Assembly (NCBI GenBank): GCA_003454835.1 | Contig: DMTA01000546.1 | Coordinates: 1 to 10,997 of the forward strand | Direction: 5' to 3' | From: Achromobacter sp. | GTDB taxonomy: Bacteria > Pseudomonadota > Gammaproteobacteria > Burkholderiales > Burkholderiaceae_B | DNA length: 10,997 nt | Shown: positions 1 to 6,675 of the stretch, piece by piece | Layout: the number at the start of each line of letters is the position of its first letter | Position numbering within the stretch: position 1 is the first letter of the stretch | Notes under the pieces: generated by a model | Seen by the model: only the letters and a program-made list of their open reading frames with translations | What the model was told of the DNA's origin: nothing | Database searches by the model: none | Program-made: the position numbers and the translations under genes

Positions 1-356
1 ACGCGGTAGTGCGCGGCCAGGGCGATCTCCAGGCCGCCGCCCAGCGTGGCGCCATGCAGCGCCGCGACGACCGGCTTGGCGCTGGCTTCGATCTGGTTGC
101 ACAGGTCGGGTAGCAGGGGCGGTTGCGGCGGCTTGCCGAACTCGCGGATGTCCGCGCCCGCGATGAAATTCTTGCCCGCGCCCAACAGCAGGATCGCGCG
201 GACCCGCGAATCCGTCTGCGCCTGCGCGATGGCGTCGGACAGGTCGCGGCGCACGGCGGCGCTCAGTGCGTTCACGGGGGGATGATCGATGACGACGACC
301 AGGATATCCTCGTAGCGGCGCGTCTGTGCCGCGCCGGTGCTTGCGCTGTCTGTCAT
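1..356 (-). CDS. Enoyl-CoA hydratase/isomerase (crotonase) domain protein, N-terminal part only
   Basis: The first 118 residues of a crotonase-fold protein are visible; the rest lies beyond base 1. The start ATG (354-356) follows a GGAGA ribosome site about 8 bases upstream. Visible family marks are the N-terminal strand with HPPVNALS (25-32), the AGADI acyl-CoA/oxyanion segment (66-70) and the second oxyanion segment GGGLE (106-110), whose Glu110 corresponds to one of the two catalytic glutamates of enoyl-CoA hydratase. Crotonases of this type hydrate or isomerise enoyl-CoA thioesters in beta-oxidation-like pathways in the cytoplasm. The stretch KPVVAALHG...LGGGLEIALAAHYR resembles the multifunctional FadB/FadJ-like proteins that carry a 3-hydroxyacyl-CoA dehydrogenase domain after the crotonase domain. 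I infer a fused protein, but the window cannot show it. It is divergent from the LysR regulator, which is a plausible controller. Confidence 0.9.
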   Translation of the reverse strand, partial: MTDSASTGAAQTRRYEDILVVVIDHPPVNALSAAVRRDLSDAIAQAQTDSRVRAILLLGAGKNFIAGADIREFGKPPQPPLLPDLCNQIEASAKPVVAALHGATLGGGLEIALAAHYR

Positions 357-471
357 GGACAGTGTCTCCAATGATGCTCTCTGCTCGCGTGCCGCGCCGT
401 CATGCCGGGGCGCGGACGGCTGCGCGAACGAAGCCTTGGCGGGCCAGGGGTGGCCCGTCTCTTATGGCTTT

Positions 472-500
472 ATTCTTTCGCAGCAAAGATGTCTTGACAA
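472..500 (-). promoter_or_regulatory. Candidate sigma70-type promoter of the enoyl-CoA hydratase gene
   Basis: On the minus strand, TTGTCA (495-500) is followed after exactly 17 bases by AAGAAT (472-477). The matches to consensus are 5/6 and 4/6. The element lies about 120 bases upstream of the start codon and overlaps the inverted repeat at 488-507, as expected for a promoter controlled by the divergent LysR protein. It was predicted by eye only. Confidence 0.35.
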
Positions 501-543
501 TGACATCGATAATTGACACTCCGGACAAGAAAATTTGACAATG
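488..543. promoter_or_regulatory. Putative LysR-control region: triple TTGACA and a dyad
   Basis: TTGACA occurs at 494-499, 513-518 and 535-540. The first and last are part of an identical 9-mer TTGACAATG (494-502 and 535-543), 41 bp apart, close to four helical turns. An inverted repeat GATGTC-N8-GACATC (488-493/502-507) sits over the first box. The region lies just upstream of the lysR start and between two divergent genes, where LysR-type regulators normally bind. Assigning the repeats as operators rather than as -35 boxes is an inference. Confidence 0.4.
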
Positions 544-562
544 CACGGCAAGGAGCGCCGCC

Positions 563-1495
563 ATGGACACCAAATCCCTCACCCTGCTTGTCGAAATCCT
601 GGACGCGGGCAACCTCAGCGAGGCCGCGCGCCGCCTGAAAATGACGCGCGCCAACGTCAGCTATCACCTGAACCAGCTCGAGCGTTCGGTCGGCATGCAG
701 CTCGTGCGGCGCACGACGCGGCGCGTGGAACCGACCGAGATCGGCCTGAAGCTGTATAAACACGGGCGCAGCATCCAGGACGAGCTGGCGGCCGCGCGCG
801 AATCGGTCGAGACACTGGGCAAGACGCCGCAGGGCAAGGTGCGCCTCAGCGTGCCCAGCGGTTACGGGCAATTCGTGATGACGCCGTGGCTGCTGGAGTT
901 CAAGAAAACCTATCCCGACATCGTGCTGGACGTACTGTTTGAAAACAGCGTCGAGGACCTGCTGCGGGACGAAGTCGACATCGCCGTGCGCATCATGTCC
1001 GAACCGCCGCAGCATCTGGTCGCGCGCGAGCTCGGCCAGGTCCGCTACGTGGCCTGCGCGTCGCGCGACTATGCGGAAAGCCGCGGGCTTCCCCAGCGGC
1101 CCGAAGAACTGGCCGGAACGCCCGTCATCAGCGCCGCCGTCATCGGCCGGCCGCTCCGTCTGTCGGCGTACTACGGCGGCCAGCCCCGCCAGCATGTCGT
1201 GCTGGAGCCCACCGTCATTTCCCGCAACTATGCGTTCCTGCGCGATGCCATCCGGGCGGGACTCGGCGTCGGCGTCGTGCCGGACTACGTGGTGCACGAG
1301 GACATCGCGCGCGGCGAGCTTGTCCCCGCGCTGAGCGATTGGCGTCTGAGCATTTTTGGGCGGGGCATGTATATGCTGTACATGCCCAATCGTCACCATC
1401 CGCGGGCGCTCTCGATGATCATTGAATTCATCCTGGAGCGGGCGCAGCGGCAGCACGATGGCGAGCCGGGCCTGCTGGCAATCGGCAGCGGCTGA
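563..1495 (+). CDS. LysR family transcriptional regulator, CrgA-like
   Basis: This 310-residue protein has the usual LysR length. The N-terminal winged helix-turn-helix spans about residues 3-60, with AARRLKMTRANVSYHLNQLE as the recognition region, followed by the linker helix. The effector-binding periplasmic-binding-protein fold begins near GKVRLSVPSGYG (about 93-104). The late segment GLGVGVVPDYVV is typical of the CrgA-like branch. The start ATG follows AAGGAG in good position. Such proteins bind DNA as tetramers and respond to a small ligand, most often controlling the divergent neighbour; here that is the enoyl-CoA hydratase gene, so an acyl-CoA or organic acid ligand is possible (inference). 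The downstream permease gene begins 56 bp later and could be cotranscribed, but no evidence links its function. Confidence 0.93.
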   Translation: MDTKSLTLLVEILDAGNLSEAARRLKMTRANVSYHLNQLERSVGMQLVRRTTRRVEPTEIGLKLYKHGRSIQDELAAARESVETLGKTPQGKVRLSVPSGYGQFVMTPWLLEFKKTYPDIVLDVLFENSVEDLLRDEVDIAVRIMSEPPQHLVARELGQVRYVACASRDYAESRGLPQRPEELAGTPVISAAVIGRPLRLSAYYGGQPRQHVVLEPTVISRNYAFLRDAIRAGLGVGVVPDYVVHEDIARGELVPALSDWRLSIFGRGMYMLYMPNRHHPRALSMIIEFILERAQRQHDGEPGLLAIGSG

Positions 1496-1551
1496 ACCCC
1501 CCGGGCACGGAAATTGCTGAGGGCCTTCGCAAAACGGATGTGAGGGGAAAG

Positions 1552-2826
1552 ATGGACAGCGCGACGCCAGTGGACACTTCGCCGCAGAGGGAAGGCCCGG
1601 AACCAGTAACGGCCCACGCTGCCGATAAAAAGATCGAGCGGGCGGGGGAAAAGATCGAGCCGGCGGGGGAAAAGACCGAGCCTGCCGAAGAAAAGACCGA
1701 GCCTGCCGAAGAAAAGGTCACGGCGCAGGACGCCGGCCTCATCAAGCCGCCGTCGCCCACGCCGCTCGTGCGTGTCAGCGGCTTCTGTCTGGTGACGCTG
1801 ACCGTCCTGGCCGTGCTGTTCGGCCTGAAGGCGGGTCAGGAATTCATCGTTCCGGTGGTCATGGCGATCGTGGTCGCCTACACCTTGGATCCGGTCGTCG
1901 CTCTGTTTGAGCGGTACCGCGTGCCGCGGTGGCTGGGCACCGTCCTCGTTATGTCGGCTATCGCCATCGGGATCGTGGGCGTCATCTACGTCACGCAGGA
2001 TCAGGTCGCCGACATCATCAACGCGCTCCCCGAAATATCAAGCAAGCTGTCCCGCACGCTGGGTGGCCTCTTGAGCGGCGACGGCTCGCTGATGGAAAAA
2101 TTGCGCAACGCAGCGAGCATCCTGCAGGAGTCCGGTACGCCGAAGCCCAGCGGGCGCGTCGTGGTCGCCAAGTCGGACGGGGGGCTGAGCGACATCCTGC
2201 TGTGGGGCTCCAAGGGGCTGGCCACCTTCGTCGGTCAGGCCACCATGTGCGTGTTCCTCGTCTTCTTCCTGCTGCTGTCGGGCAATGCGTTCAAGCGCAA
2301 ATTCGTGAAGATGGCGGGCAAGACGCTGTCGCAGAAGAAGATCAGCGTGCACATGCTGGACCAGATCAACAACTCGATCCACATGTACATGGCGATGATG
2401 CTGGTGACCAATGTGGTGCTGGGGCTGCTGTCGTGGGCCGCCTTCCGGATGTTGGGGCTGGAAAACGCCGCAACCTGGGCCGTGGTGGCGGGCGCGCTGC
2501 ACATCATCCCGTACTTCGGCCCGCTGATGACCGCGGTCGGCACCGCCATCGCGGGGCTGATCCAGTTCGGCGAACTGGGTCCTGCGCTGGCGGTCTCGAT
2601 GAGTTCCGTCGCGATCGCACTGCTGATGGGCGTGGTCGTCACCACCTGGATGTCCGGCCGCATCGCGCGGATGAACGCCGTGGCCGTGTTCATCCTGCTG
2701 CTGCTCTTTACGTGGCTGTGGGGAATTTGGGGAACGCTGCTGTCCGTGCCGATTGCGTTCATCGCAAAGGTGGTGGCCGATCATATCGAGGGACTGGAGG
2801 CGTTGTCGGAGTTCCTGAGCGAATAG
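1552..2826 (+). CDS. AI-2E family transporter (UPF0118/PerM-like permease)
   Basis: This 424-residue integral membrane protein belongs to the AI-2E transporter family (formerly UPF0118; PerM, YdiK and TqsA are members). The cytoplasmic N-terminus (about 1-70) is charged and contains four heptapeptide repeats of the form EKxEPAx (26-53). Hydrophobic segments follow at roughly 78-112, 128-148, 225-245, 283-300, 305-338, 345-365 and 376-408. The signature IPYFGP lies at 319-324, and the C-terminal WLWGIWGTLLSVP motif is typical. Family members export signalling molecules or ions; the substrate here cannot be told. I chose ATG 1552 because GAGGGG sits 5-6 bases upstream; an in-frame GTG at 1540 would add four residues but places that ribosome site inside the gene. 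Confidence 0.93.
   Translation: MDSATPVDTSPQREGPEPVTAHAADKKIERAGEKIEPAGEKTEPAEEKTEPAEEKVTAQDAGLIKPPSPTPLVRVSGFCLVTLTVLAVLFGLKAGQEFIVPVVMAIVVAYTLDPVVALFERYRVPRWLGTVLVMSAIAIGIVGVIYVTQDQVADIINALPEISSKLSRTLGGLLSGDGSLMEKLRNAASILQESGTPKPSGRVVVAKSDGGLSDILLWGSKGLATFVGQATMCVFLVFFLLLSGNAFKRKFVKMAGKTLSQKKISVHMLDQINNSIHMYMAMMLVTNVVLGLLSWAAFRMLGLENAATWAVVAGALHIIPYFGPLMTAVGTAIAGLIQFGELGPALAVSMSSVAIALLMGVVVTTWMSGRIARMNAVAVFILLLLFTWLWGIWGTLLSVPIAFIAKVVADHIEGLEALSEFLSE
1627..1716 (+). repeat. In-frame 21-bp tandem repeat in the permease gene
   Basis: Four 21-bp units lie at 1627-1647, 1648-1668, 1669-1689 and 1690-1710, followed by a partial copy that keeps only GAA AAG. Units three and four are identical; units one and two differ from each other at few positions. 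Each unit encodes seven residues (xKxExAx), so gain or loss of a unit keeps the reading frame. The tract lies in the cytoplasmic tail before the first membrane segment. Confidence 0.9.
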
Positions 2827-2835
2827 GGCGGGTGA

Positions 2836-2866
2836 CGGCCCGGCTGCAATGGCCGGGCTGCTTTCG
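2836..2866 (+). terminator. Hairpin between the AI-2E and DUF445 genes
   Basis: GCCCGGC (2838-2844) and GCCGGGC (2852-2858) pair perfectly around a 7-base loop. One G-U and one C-G pair extend the stem to 9. The tail CTTTCG has only a short T run. It begins 9 bases after the permease stop, so it is a plausible though weak intrinsic terminator. It overlaps the ATG at 2849, which argues against that codon as the start of the next gene. Confidence 0.55.
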
Positions 2867-2902
2867 ATTGGTATGCTCGGGGCTTGCATCACCGGATCCT
2901 TC

Positions 2903-4231
2903 ATGACCGACACCTCCCAATCCCGACGAATCGCCGGCGCGCCCCCCGCGCTGGATGCCGACGCGCGACGCACGCAACTGCGCCGCATGAAGATCGGGGC
3001 GCTGGCGCTTCTGGTCGCCATGGTCAGCGGCTTCATCACCAGTCACGTGATGGGCGGGCAGGGCGCTTGGGGGTGGGTGCGGGCGTTCTGCGAGGCGGCC
3101 ACAGTCGGCGCGCTGGCAGACTGGTTCGCCGTCGTCGCATTGTTCCGGCGCCCGATGGGCTTGCCCATTCCGCACACCGCCATCATTCCCAGCAACAAGG
3201 ACCGCATCGGCGATAGCCTGGCGATCTTCGTGCGTGACCACTTCCTGGATCCCGACACCCTCATCGAAAAGCTGCGCGTCTTCGATCCCGCCGCGCGAGT
3301 CAGTCGCTGGCTGGCCCGGCCCGCGCACGCCCATGCTTTGAGCGACGGGGCGCGCCGCGTGGCGCTGCAGACGCTGGACCTGCTGGACGATCGGGCCGTG
3401 CGCGGCGTCATCCAGGAGTTCGTCGTCAGCAATCTGCGCCGCTGGGACGCGGCCGCCACCGCCGGCGAGGTGCTGGGCCTCTTGACGCGCGACGGGCGGC
3501 ACCAGGAATTGCTGGACGCCGCGATGGAGCGCCTGGGCGGCTATCTGGCCGAGGAAGACGTCAAGGAACGCGCCTCGACCCTGCTCGTAAAGTTTGCCCG
3601 CAAGGAATGGCCGCGCATCATCGCCGCGGTCGACGTGGTCAAGTCGGTCGACAACATTGCCGACAACCTGGCCGACCGCCTGGCGCGCGCCCTGGTCGAA
3701 GAGCTGCGCGACGTGCTGTCCGAACCCGATCACCCCGTGCGCCGCGACTACGAGGCGTGGGTGATGAACTACATCGAACGCATGAAGACCGATCCCGCGC
3801 TGGCCAGCCAGGTCGAAGCTTTGAAGCAGCGCGCCATCGACCATCCCAAGGTCCAGGAATACGTTCAGGGTCTGTGGGACGACATCCATGCGGCGCTGCG
3901 GCGTGACCTGGCGGACGAACATTCCGCGCTGGCTGCGCATTTGGAAAGCGCGCTGCTGGCGCTGGCCCGCAAGCTGGGCGAAGACCCCGGCCTGCGCCAA
4001 GCCATCAACAACCACATTCTGGGCGGCGCACGGCGCCTGACCGGACGGCTGCGTGTTGGCGTCACCGAGCATATCTCGCGCACCGTCAAGAACTGGGACG
4101 AGCGTCATCTGGTCGACGAACTGGAATTGAGCGTGGGGCGCGATCTGCAGTACATCCGCTTCAACGGCACGCTGGTGGGCGGCCTGATCGGCGTGCTGCT
4201 GCACGCGGTCGTTCTGATGCTGAACGGCTAG
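2903..4231 (+). CDS. DUF445 (YjiN-like) membrane-anchored protein
   Basis: This 442-residue protein resembles E. coli YjiN (about 426 residues) and the DUF445 family, whose biochemical role is not established. An N-terminal membrane segment lies at about 31-49. The conserved block GALADWFAVVALFRRPMG (about 69-86) followed by PIPHTAIIP is the strongest family mark. A long, charged, mostly helical central region follows, and the protein ends in a C-terminal hydrophobic segment (about 422-441). It is therefore probably anchored in the inner membrane at both ends. The start is uncertain: ATG 2903 gives MTDTSQ and no strong ribosome site, while ATG 2849 lies inside a hairpin and ATG 2873 has no ribosome site either. 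The gene is followed by sodC after 171 bp. Confidence 0.88.
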   Translation: MTDTSQSRRIAGAPPALDADARRTQLRRMKIGALALLVAMVSGFITSHVMGGQGAWGWVRAFCEAATVGALADWFAVVALFRRPMGLPIPHTAIIPSNKDRIGDSLAIFVRDHFLDPDTLIEKLRVFDPAARVSRWLARPAHAHALSDGARRVALQTLDLLDDRAVRGVIQEFVVSNLRRWDAAATAGEVLGLLTRDGRHQELLDAAMERLGGYLAEEDVKERASTLLVKFARKEWPRIIAAVDVVKSVDNIADNLADRLARALVEELRDVLSEPDHPVRRDYEAWVMNYIERMKTDPALASQVEALKQRAIDHPKVQEYVQGLWDDIHAALRRDLADEHSALAAHLESALLALARKLGEDPGLRQAINNHILGGARRLTGRLRVGVTEHISRTVKNWDERHLVDELELSVGRDLQYIRFNGTLVGGLIGVLLHAVVLMLNG

Positions 4232-4314
4232 GCATGGTCTTCGGCCGAGCCCACACCGTGTCACAACCTTGTATCAGGAACGAAGTTTTCTGGCGGACCG
4301 CACGGCCCCGGTGC

Positions 4315-4320
4315 TATCTT
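4315..4320 (+). promoter_or_regulatory. Possible -10 box of sodC
   Basis: TATCTT matches the sigma70 -10 consensus at four of six positions. It lies 83 bases before the sodC start, leaving room for a leader that contains the 4366-4382 hairpin. No clear -35 box precedes it, so confidence is low. Confidence 0.25.
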
Positions 4321-4365
4321 CATCTGCGCCGCCGGCTGCGCGAGGCGCGCCTTGCACCGATGGCC

Positions 4366-4382
4366 GCCCGCAGCTTGCGGGC
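4366..4382 (+). promoter_or_regulatory. sodC: Leader hairpin just upstream of the sodC ribosome site
   Basis: GCCCGC (4366-4371) and GCGGGC (4377-4382) form a perfect 6-bp stem with a 5-base loop; GAT (4359-4361) and ATC (4383-4385) can pair outside a bulge. It ends 8 bases before the AGGAGG ribosome site at 4391-4396. Transcript stabilisation, translation control, or a terminator remnant of the preceding gene (TTTCC follows) are all possible. Confidence 0.45.
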
Positions 4383-4402
4383 ATCTTTCCAGGAGGCAAT
4401 TC

Positions 4403-4927
4403 ATGAAGAAATTCTCGATGCTTGTCACGGCGCTGGCATTGGCTGGCGCGTCCAGCGCGGCGCTGGCCGAAGACGTCTCGATGTCGTTCCTGACGCCTGA
4501 AGGCGTCGGCAAGAGCGCCGGCACGATCACCTTGAAAGACACCAAGGAAGGGCTGCAATTCACGCCCCACCTCAAAGGCCTGCCGCCCGGTGAGCGCGGC
4601 TTTCATGTGCATGAGAAAGGCTCGTGCGAGCCCGGCCCGGTAAGCGGCAAGGCCGCGCCGGGCGGCGGCGCGGGCGGTCATCTGGATCCCAAGGGCACCA
4701 AAGCGCACAAGGGACCGATGGCTACGGACGGGCATCAAGGTGACCTGCCGTTCCTCACCGTTGCGGCCGACGGCAGCGCAACCAAGACCGTGCTTGCACC
4801 GCACCTGAAACTGGCTGACGTGAAAGGCCGGGCGCTGATGATTCACGCCGGCGGCGACAACTACAGCGACAAGCCTGAGCCGCTGGGCGGCGGAGGCGGA
4901 CGTATCGTTTGCGGCGTGGTGAAGTAG
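4403..4927 (+). CDS. sodC: Periplasmic Cu,Zn superoxide dismutase
   Basis: This 174-residue precursor has an N-terminal signal peptide ([22 protein letters not shown], cut predicted after Ala22) that sends it to the periplasm. The enzyme converts superoxide to oxygen and hydrogen peroxide. All active-site residues are present. Copper ligands are His68, His70, His93 (bridging) and His148; zinc ligands are His93, His102, His111 and Asp114. Cys75 and Cys170 form the conserved disulfide. The residue spacing and the [14 protein letters not shown] end match bacterial SodC proteins. The start ATG has a near-perfect AGGAGG ribosome site, which suggests strong translation. The gene is probably monocistronic: it is preceded by a leader hairpin and followed by a terminator-like hairpin, and it converges on the glutathione S-transferase gene. 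Confidence 0.97.
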   Translation: MKKFSMLVTALALAGASSAALAEDVSMSFLTPEGVGKSAGTITLKDTKEGLQFTPHLKGLPPGERGFHVHEKGSCEPGPVSGKAAPGGGAGGHLDPKGTKAHKGPMATDGHQGDLPFLTVAADGSATKTVLAPHLKLADVKGRALMIHAGGDNYSDKPEPLGGGGGRIVCGVVK

Positions 4928-4933
4928 CGTGGA

Positions 4934-4954
4934 TGCGCCGGCCTGGCCGGCGCA
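4934..4954. terminator. Bidirectional terminator-like hairpin between sodC and gst
   Basis: TGCGCCGG (4934-4941) and CCGGCGCA (4947-4954) pair perfectly around CCTGG; the loop bases can also pair, giving nearly a full palindrome. It lies 7 bases after the sodC stop and about 40 bases after the gst stop on the other strand. There is no good T run on either side, which is common in GC-rich genomes. Confidence 0.6.
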
Positions 4955-4995
4955 GTCGTTCTGGGGCGTTGGGAGTGAGGCGATTTCCGTTTGCT

Positions 4996-5619
4996 TCAAG
5001 CCGTGCCGTTGCGGCCGTACTGCCGGTAGCCGTCGCGCTGCGCCAACCGGTCGTAGTACGCCGCGACGGCGGGCAGCGCCGGCTTGTCGAATGGCGTCTC
5101 GAACCAGCGGTTCACGGACAGCCCCACCGGAATGTCGGCGAGCGTGAAGGCGTCGCCGGCCACATAGGCGCCGGTGGCGGCCAGCCGCTGGTCCAGAATT
5201 TCCATGAACCGCGCCCAATCGCGGCACGACGCCTCGATCGCGGCTTCGTCCCGGTGCGCGGGCGACTGCCGCGCCAACGCCATGAAGGCGTAGCTCCACG
5301 ACCGGTTCAGGTCCGTCGCCTGCCAATCCATCCACTGATCCACCCGCGCCCGCAGCTTCGGTTCAGCCGGATACAGATGTTGCCCCTGATACTGGCCCGC
5401 CAGATAGCGGATGATGGTGTTGGACTCCCACAGCACAAAGTCGCCATCCTGGATCACGGGCACCATTGCATTGGGATTGCGCGCCAGGAACTCCGGTTCG
5501 GATGTGGGCCGGAAACCGCTGCCCCAGTCCTCGCGATCAAAAGGCAGGTTCAGCTCGGCGCACGTCCACAGCACTTTGCGCACGTTGATGGACGAGGCTT
5601 TACCCAATATTTTCAGCAT
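4996..5619 (-). CDS. Glutathione S-transferase family protein
   Basis: This 207-residue protein has the normal length of a cytosolic glutathione S-transferase. The N-terminal thioredoxin-like domain covers about 1-78. Ser9/Ser10 in the [10 protein letters not shown] loop are candidates for the residue that activates the glutathione thiol. VP at 53-54 gives the cis-proline that binds the glutathione backbone, and ES at 65-66 contacts the gamma-glutamyl group. The all-helical C-terminal domain contains the TLAD N-capping motif (159-162). Such enzymes conjugate glutathione to electrophiles or reduce peroxides; the substrate is unknown. The ribosome site before the ATG is weak. The gene shares a 125-bp upstream region with the divergent alaE gene and converges on sodC; a link through oxidative stress is possible but not shown. 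Confidence 0.94.
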   Translation of the reverse strand: MLKILGKASSINVRKVLWTCAELNLPFDREDWGSGFRPTSEPEFLARNPNAMVPVIQDGDFVLWESNTIIRYLAGQYQGQHLYPAEPKLRARVDQWMDWQATDLNRSWSYAFMALARQSPAHRDEAAIEASCRDWARFMEILDQRLAATGAYVAGDAFTLADIPVGLSVNRWFETPFDKPALPAVAAYYDRLAQRDGYRQYGRNGTA

Positions 5620-5744
5620 GTTGGCTACCGCGGTGAGGGCGTCGTTCGGGATCGAAGGTTGCCGCAGTCTAGCGGGCTTGAGGGTGCGCTGCCAGATACA
5701 GATTCGGGTGTCTTTGAACGGAACAGAAGCCAGGAAGACAACAG

Positions 5745-6206
5745 TTGATAGCCAAGACCCGCTTGCCGCTTTCCACGCGTTCTTATATTGCCGATACCGC
5801 GGCGCTGATCCTGTTCTTTACGACGACAGGCATCATCAACGAGCGCTGGATAGCAGGGATGACGTGGGAACAGGTGCTTCATGCGCGGTTGATCGGTGGC
5901 GCGCTGATGATTCCGGTGGGAAGACCTTATGGCCTATGGCGCGATTGGGTGATGCGGCGCGCGAAGGATACGCGCGTGTCGCGGCTGCTGTGGGATAGCG
6001 TGGCGCTGATGAGTTTCCAGGTGCCGATTTACGCCGCGATCATCGCGGTCAGCGGGGCATCAGGCGATGGTCTGGTGCGCGGTGTATTGGGCGCGGCTGT
6101 GATGATGCTGGTGCTGGGCCGGCCATATGGCGCCTTTCTGAATGCGATCAGGCGCTTGTCTGGCTTGCCGCCGGGAGGATCGCGGCCGATGTCGCTAAAC
6201 GAATAA
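5745..6206 (+). CDS. alaE: L-alanine exporter, AlaE family
   Basis: The 153-residue product aligns by eye with E. coli AlaE (149 residues), an inner-membrane exporter of L-alanine that prevents toxic intracellular build-up. Shared marks are the N-terminal ADT...(16-18), MTWEQ..ARL (39-49), [12 protein letters not shown] (60-71), the [13 protein letters not shown] segment (84-96) and the late RPYGAF...RRL (126-138). Four membrane segments are expected. The start is TTG 5745: AGGAAG lies 7 bases upstream (5732-5737), and the next in-frame ATG would remove the first membrane segment. The two halves of the protein look alike (see findings). It is divergent from gst and converges on the lipoprotein gene. 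Confidence 0.9.
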   Translation: MIAKTRLPLSTRSYIADTAALILFFTTTGIINERWIAGMTWEQVLHARLIGGALMIPVGRPYGLWRDWVMRRAKDTRVSRLLWDSVALMSFQVPIYAAIIAVSGASGDGLVRGVLGAAVMMLVLGRPYGAFLNAIRRLSGLPPGGSRPMSLNE

Positions 6207-6208
6207 GC

Positions 6209-6285
6209 CGTTCGCTTTGGTTTTTTGTGAACGCCGCTCGACAAGTGCCCAGACTCGCAGTCTGCCGGGCACTTGCCGAAGCGGC
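6209..6285. terminator. Large compound palindrome between alaE and the lipoprotein gene
   Basis: The core stem CAAGTGCCC (6242-6250) / GGGCACTTG (6267-6275) is perfect. It is topped by AGACT-CGC-AGTCT (6251-6263) with a GCC bulge, and flanked by GCCGCT (6233-6238) / AGCGGC (6280-6285). A smaller CGTTC/GAACG pair (6209-6213/6229-6233) encloses a T6 run at 6221-6226. It lies between two converging genes, so a shared terminator is the simplest reading, although the T run precedes rather than follows the main hairpin on the + strand. Confidence 0.6.
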
Positions 6286-6309
6286 GATATTGACTGTGCG
6301 ACGCTGGCT

Positions 6310-6675
6310 TTACATCGTGGGTTGCGGAATCGGCGTCTCCGCTGGCATCGATCCCGACATGCGCGCCGGGCAACCCGAAAGCCCCCACTTCGTCACCATG
6401 CCCTTTTCGATCATGAATTTCTCGACGCACACGTGATACGCGGAAATCGGGCCCCAGATCTCTTCATACGAGATGATTCGTGCGCCGCTTTCAAGCGTGT
6501 AGCTTTTCTTGGGCGGTCCCCACTTGGAAACCAGTTGCTCTTCCGTGCTGCCGACCCACGCTGCGTTGACGTCGTTATAGGTTTTATTCCGCTTGCCGGT
6601 AATCATGCTCATCTGCGCGGAAGTGCAACCCGCGAGCAGCGCAGGCAAAAGCACAAGCAGTGCAATTTTTCTCAT
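6310..6675 (-). CDS. Small outer-membrane-type lipoprotein, BamE/SmpA-like motif
   Basis: This 121-residue protein starts MRKIALLVLLPALLAGC. The lipobox LAGC places the lipidated cysteine at residue 17, and the residues after it (TSAQ) do not suggest inner-membrane retention, so outer-membrane location is likely. The mature part contains GSTEEQLVSKWGPP (42-55) and a following SYTLESGARIISYEE strand, the pattern of the BamE/SmpA-OmlA-like fold seen in many small lipoproteins. Cys83 and Cys102 could form a disulfide. No precise function can be given. I chose ATG 6675 because the signal peptide begins there and GGGGTAA lies upstream; the frame stays open upstream to 6822, but that extension has no coding character and would bury the signal peptide. 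Confidence 0.82.
   Translation of the reverse strand: MRKIALLVLLPALLAGCTSAQMSMITGKRNKTYNDVNAAWVGSTEEQLVSKWGPPKKSYTLESGARIISYEEIWGPISAYHVCVEKFMIEKGMVTKWGLSGCPARMSGSMPAETPIPQPTM

Noticed and set aside
470..1456. 328-codon minus-strand frame opposite lysR
   Set aside because: The LysR protein is complete and convincing; the opposite frame has shadow-like composition.
2849..2902. Earlier ATG start (2849) for the DUF445 protein
   Set aside because: The codon lies in a perfect hairpin that looks like the terminator of the previous gene and has no ribosome site.
1929..3039. Long alternative frames on both strands over the AI-2E permease
   Set aside because: The permease frame has clear membrane segments and family motifs; the others are rich in Arg, Gly and His and lack motifs.
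2759..4264. 501-codon open frame on the minus strand opposite the DUF445 gene
   Set aside because: It mirrors a well-recognised gene, has low-complexity His/Gln/Arg-rich content and no family features. It is a typical GC-rich antisense shadow.
4274..5748. Long frames antisense to sodC and to the glutathione S-transferase gene
   Set aside because: Both real genes have all key residues; the opposite frames show none.
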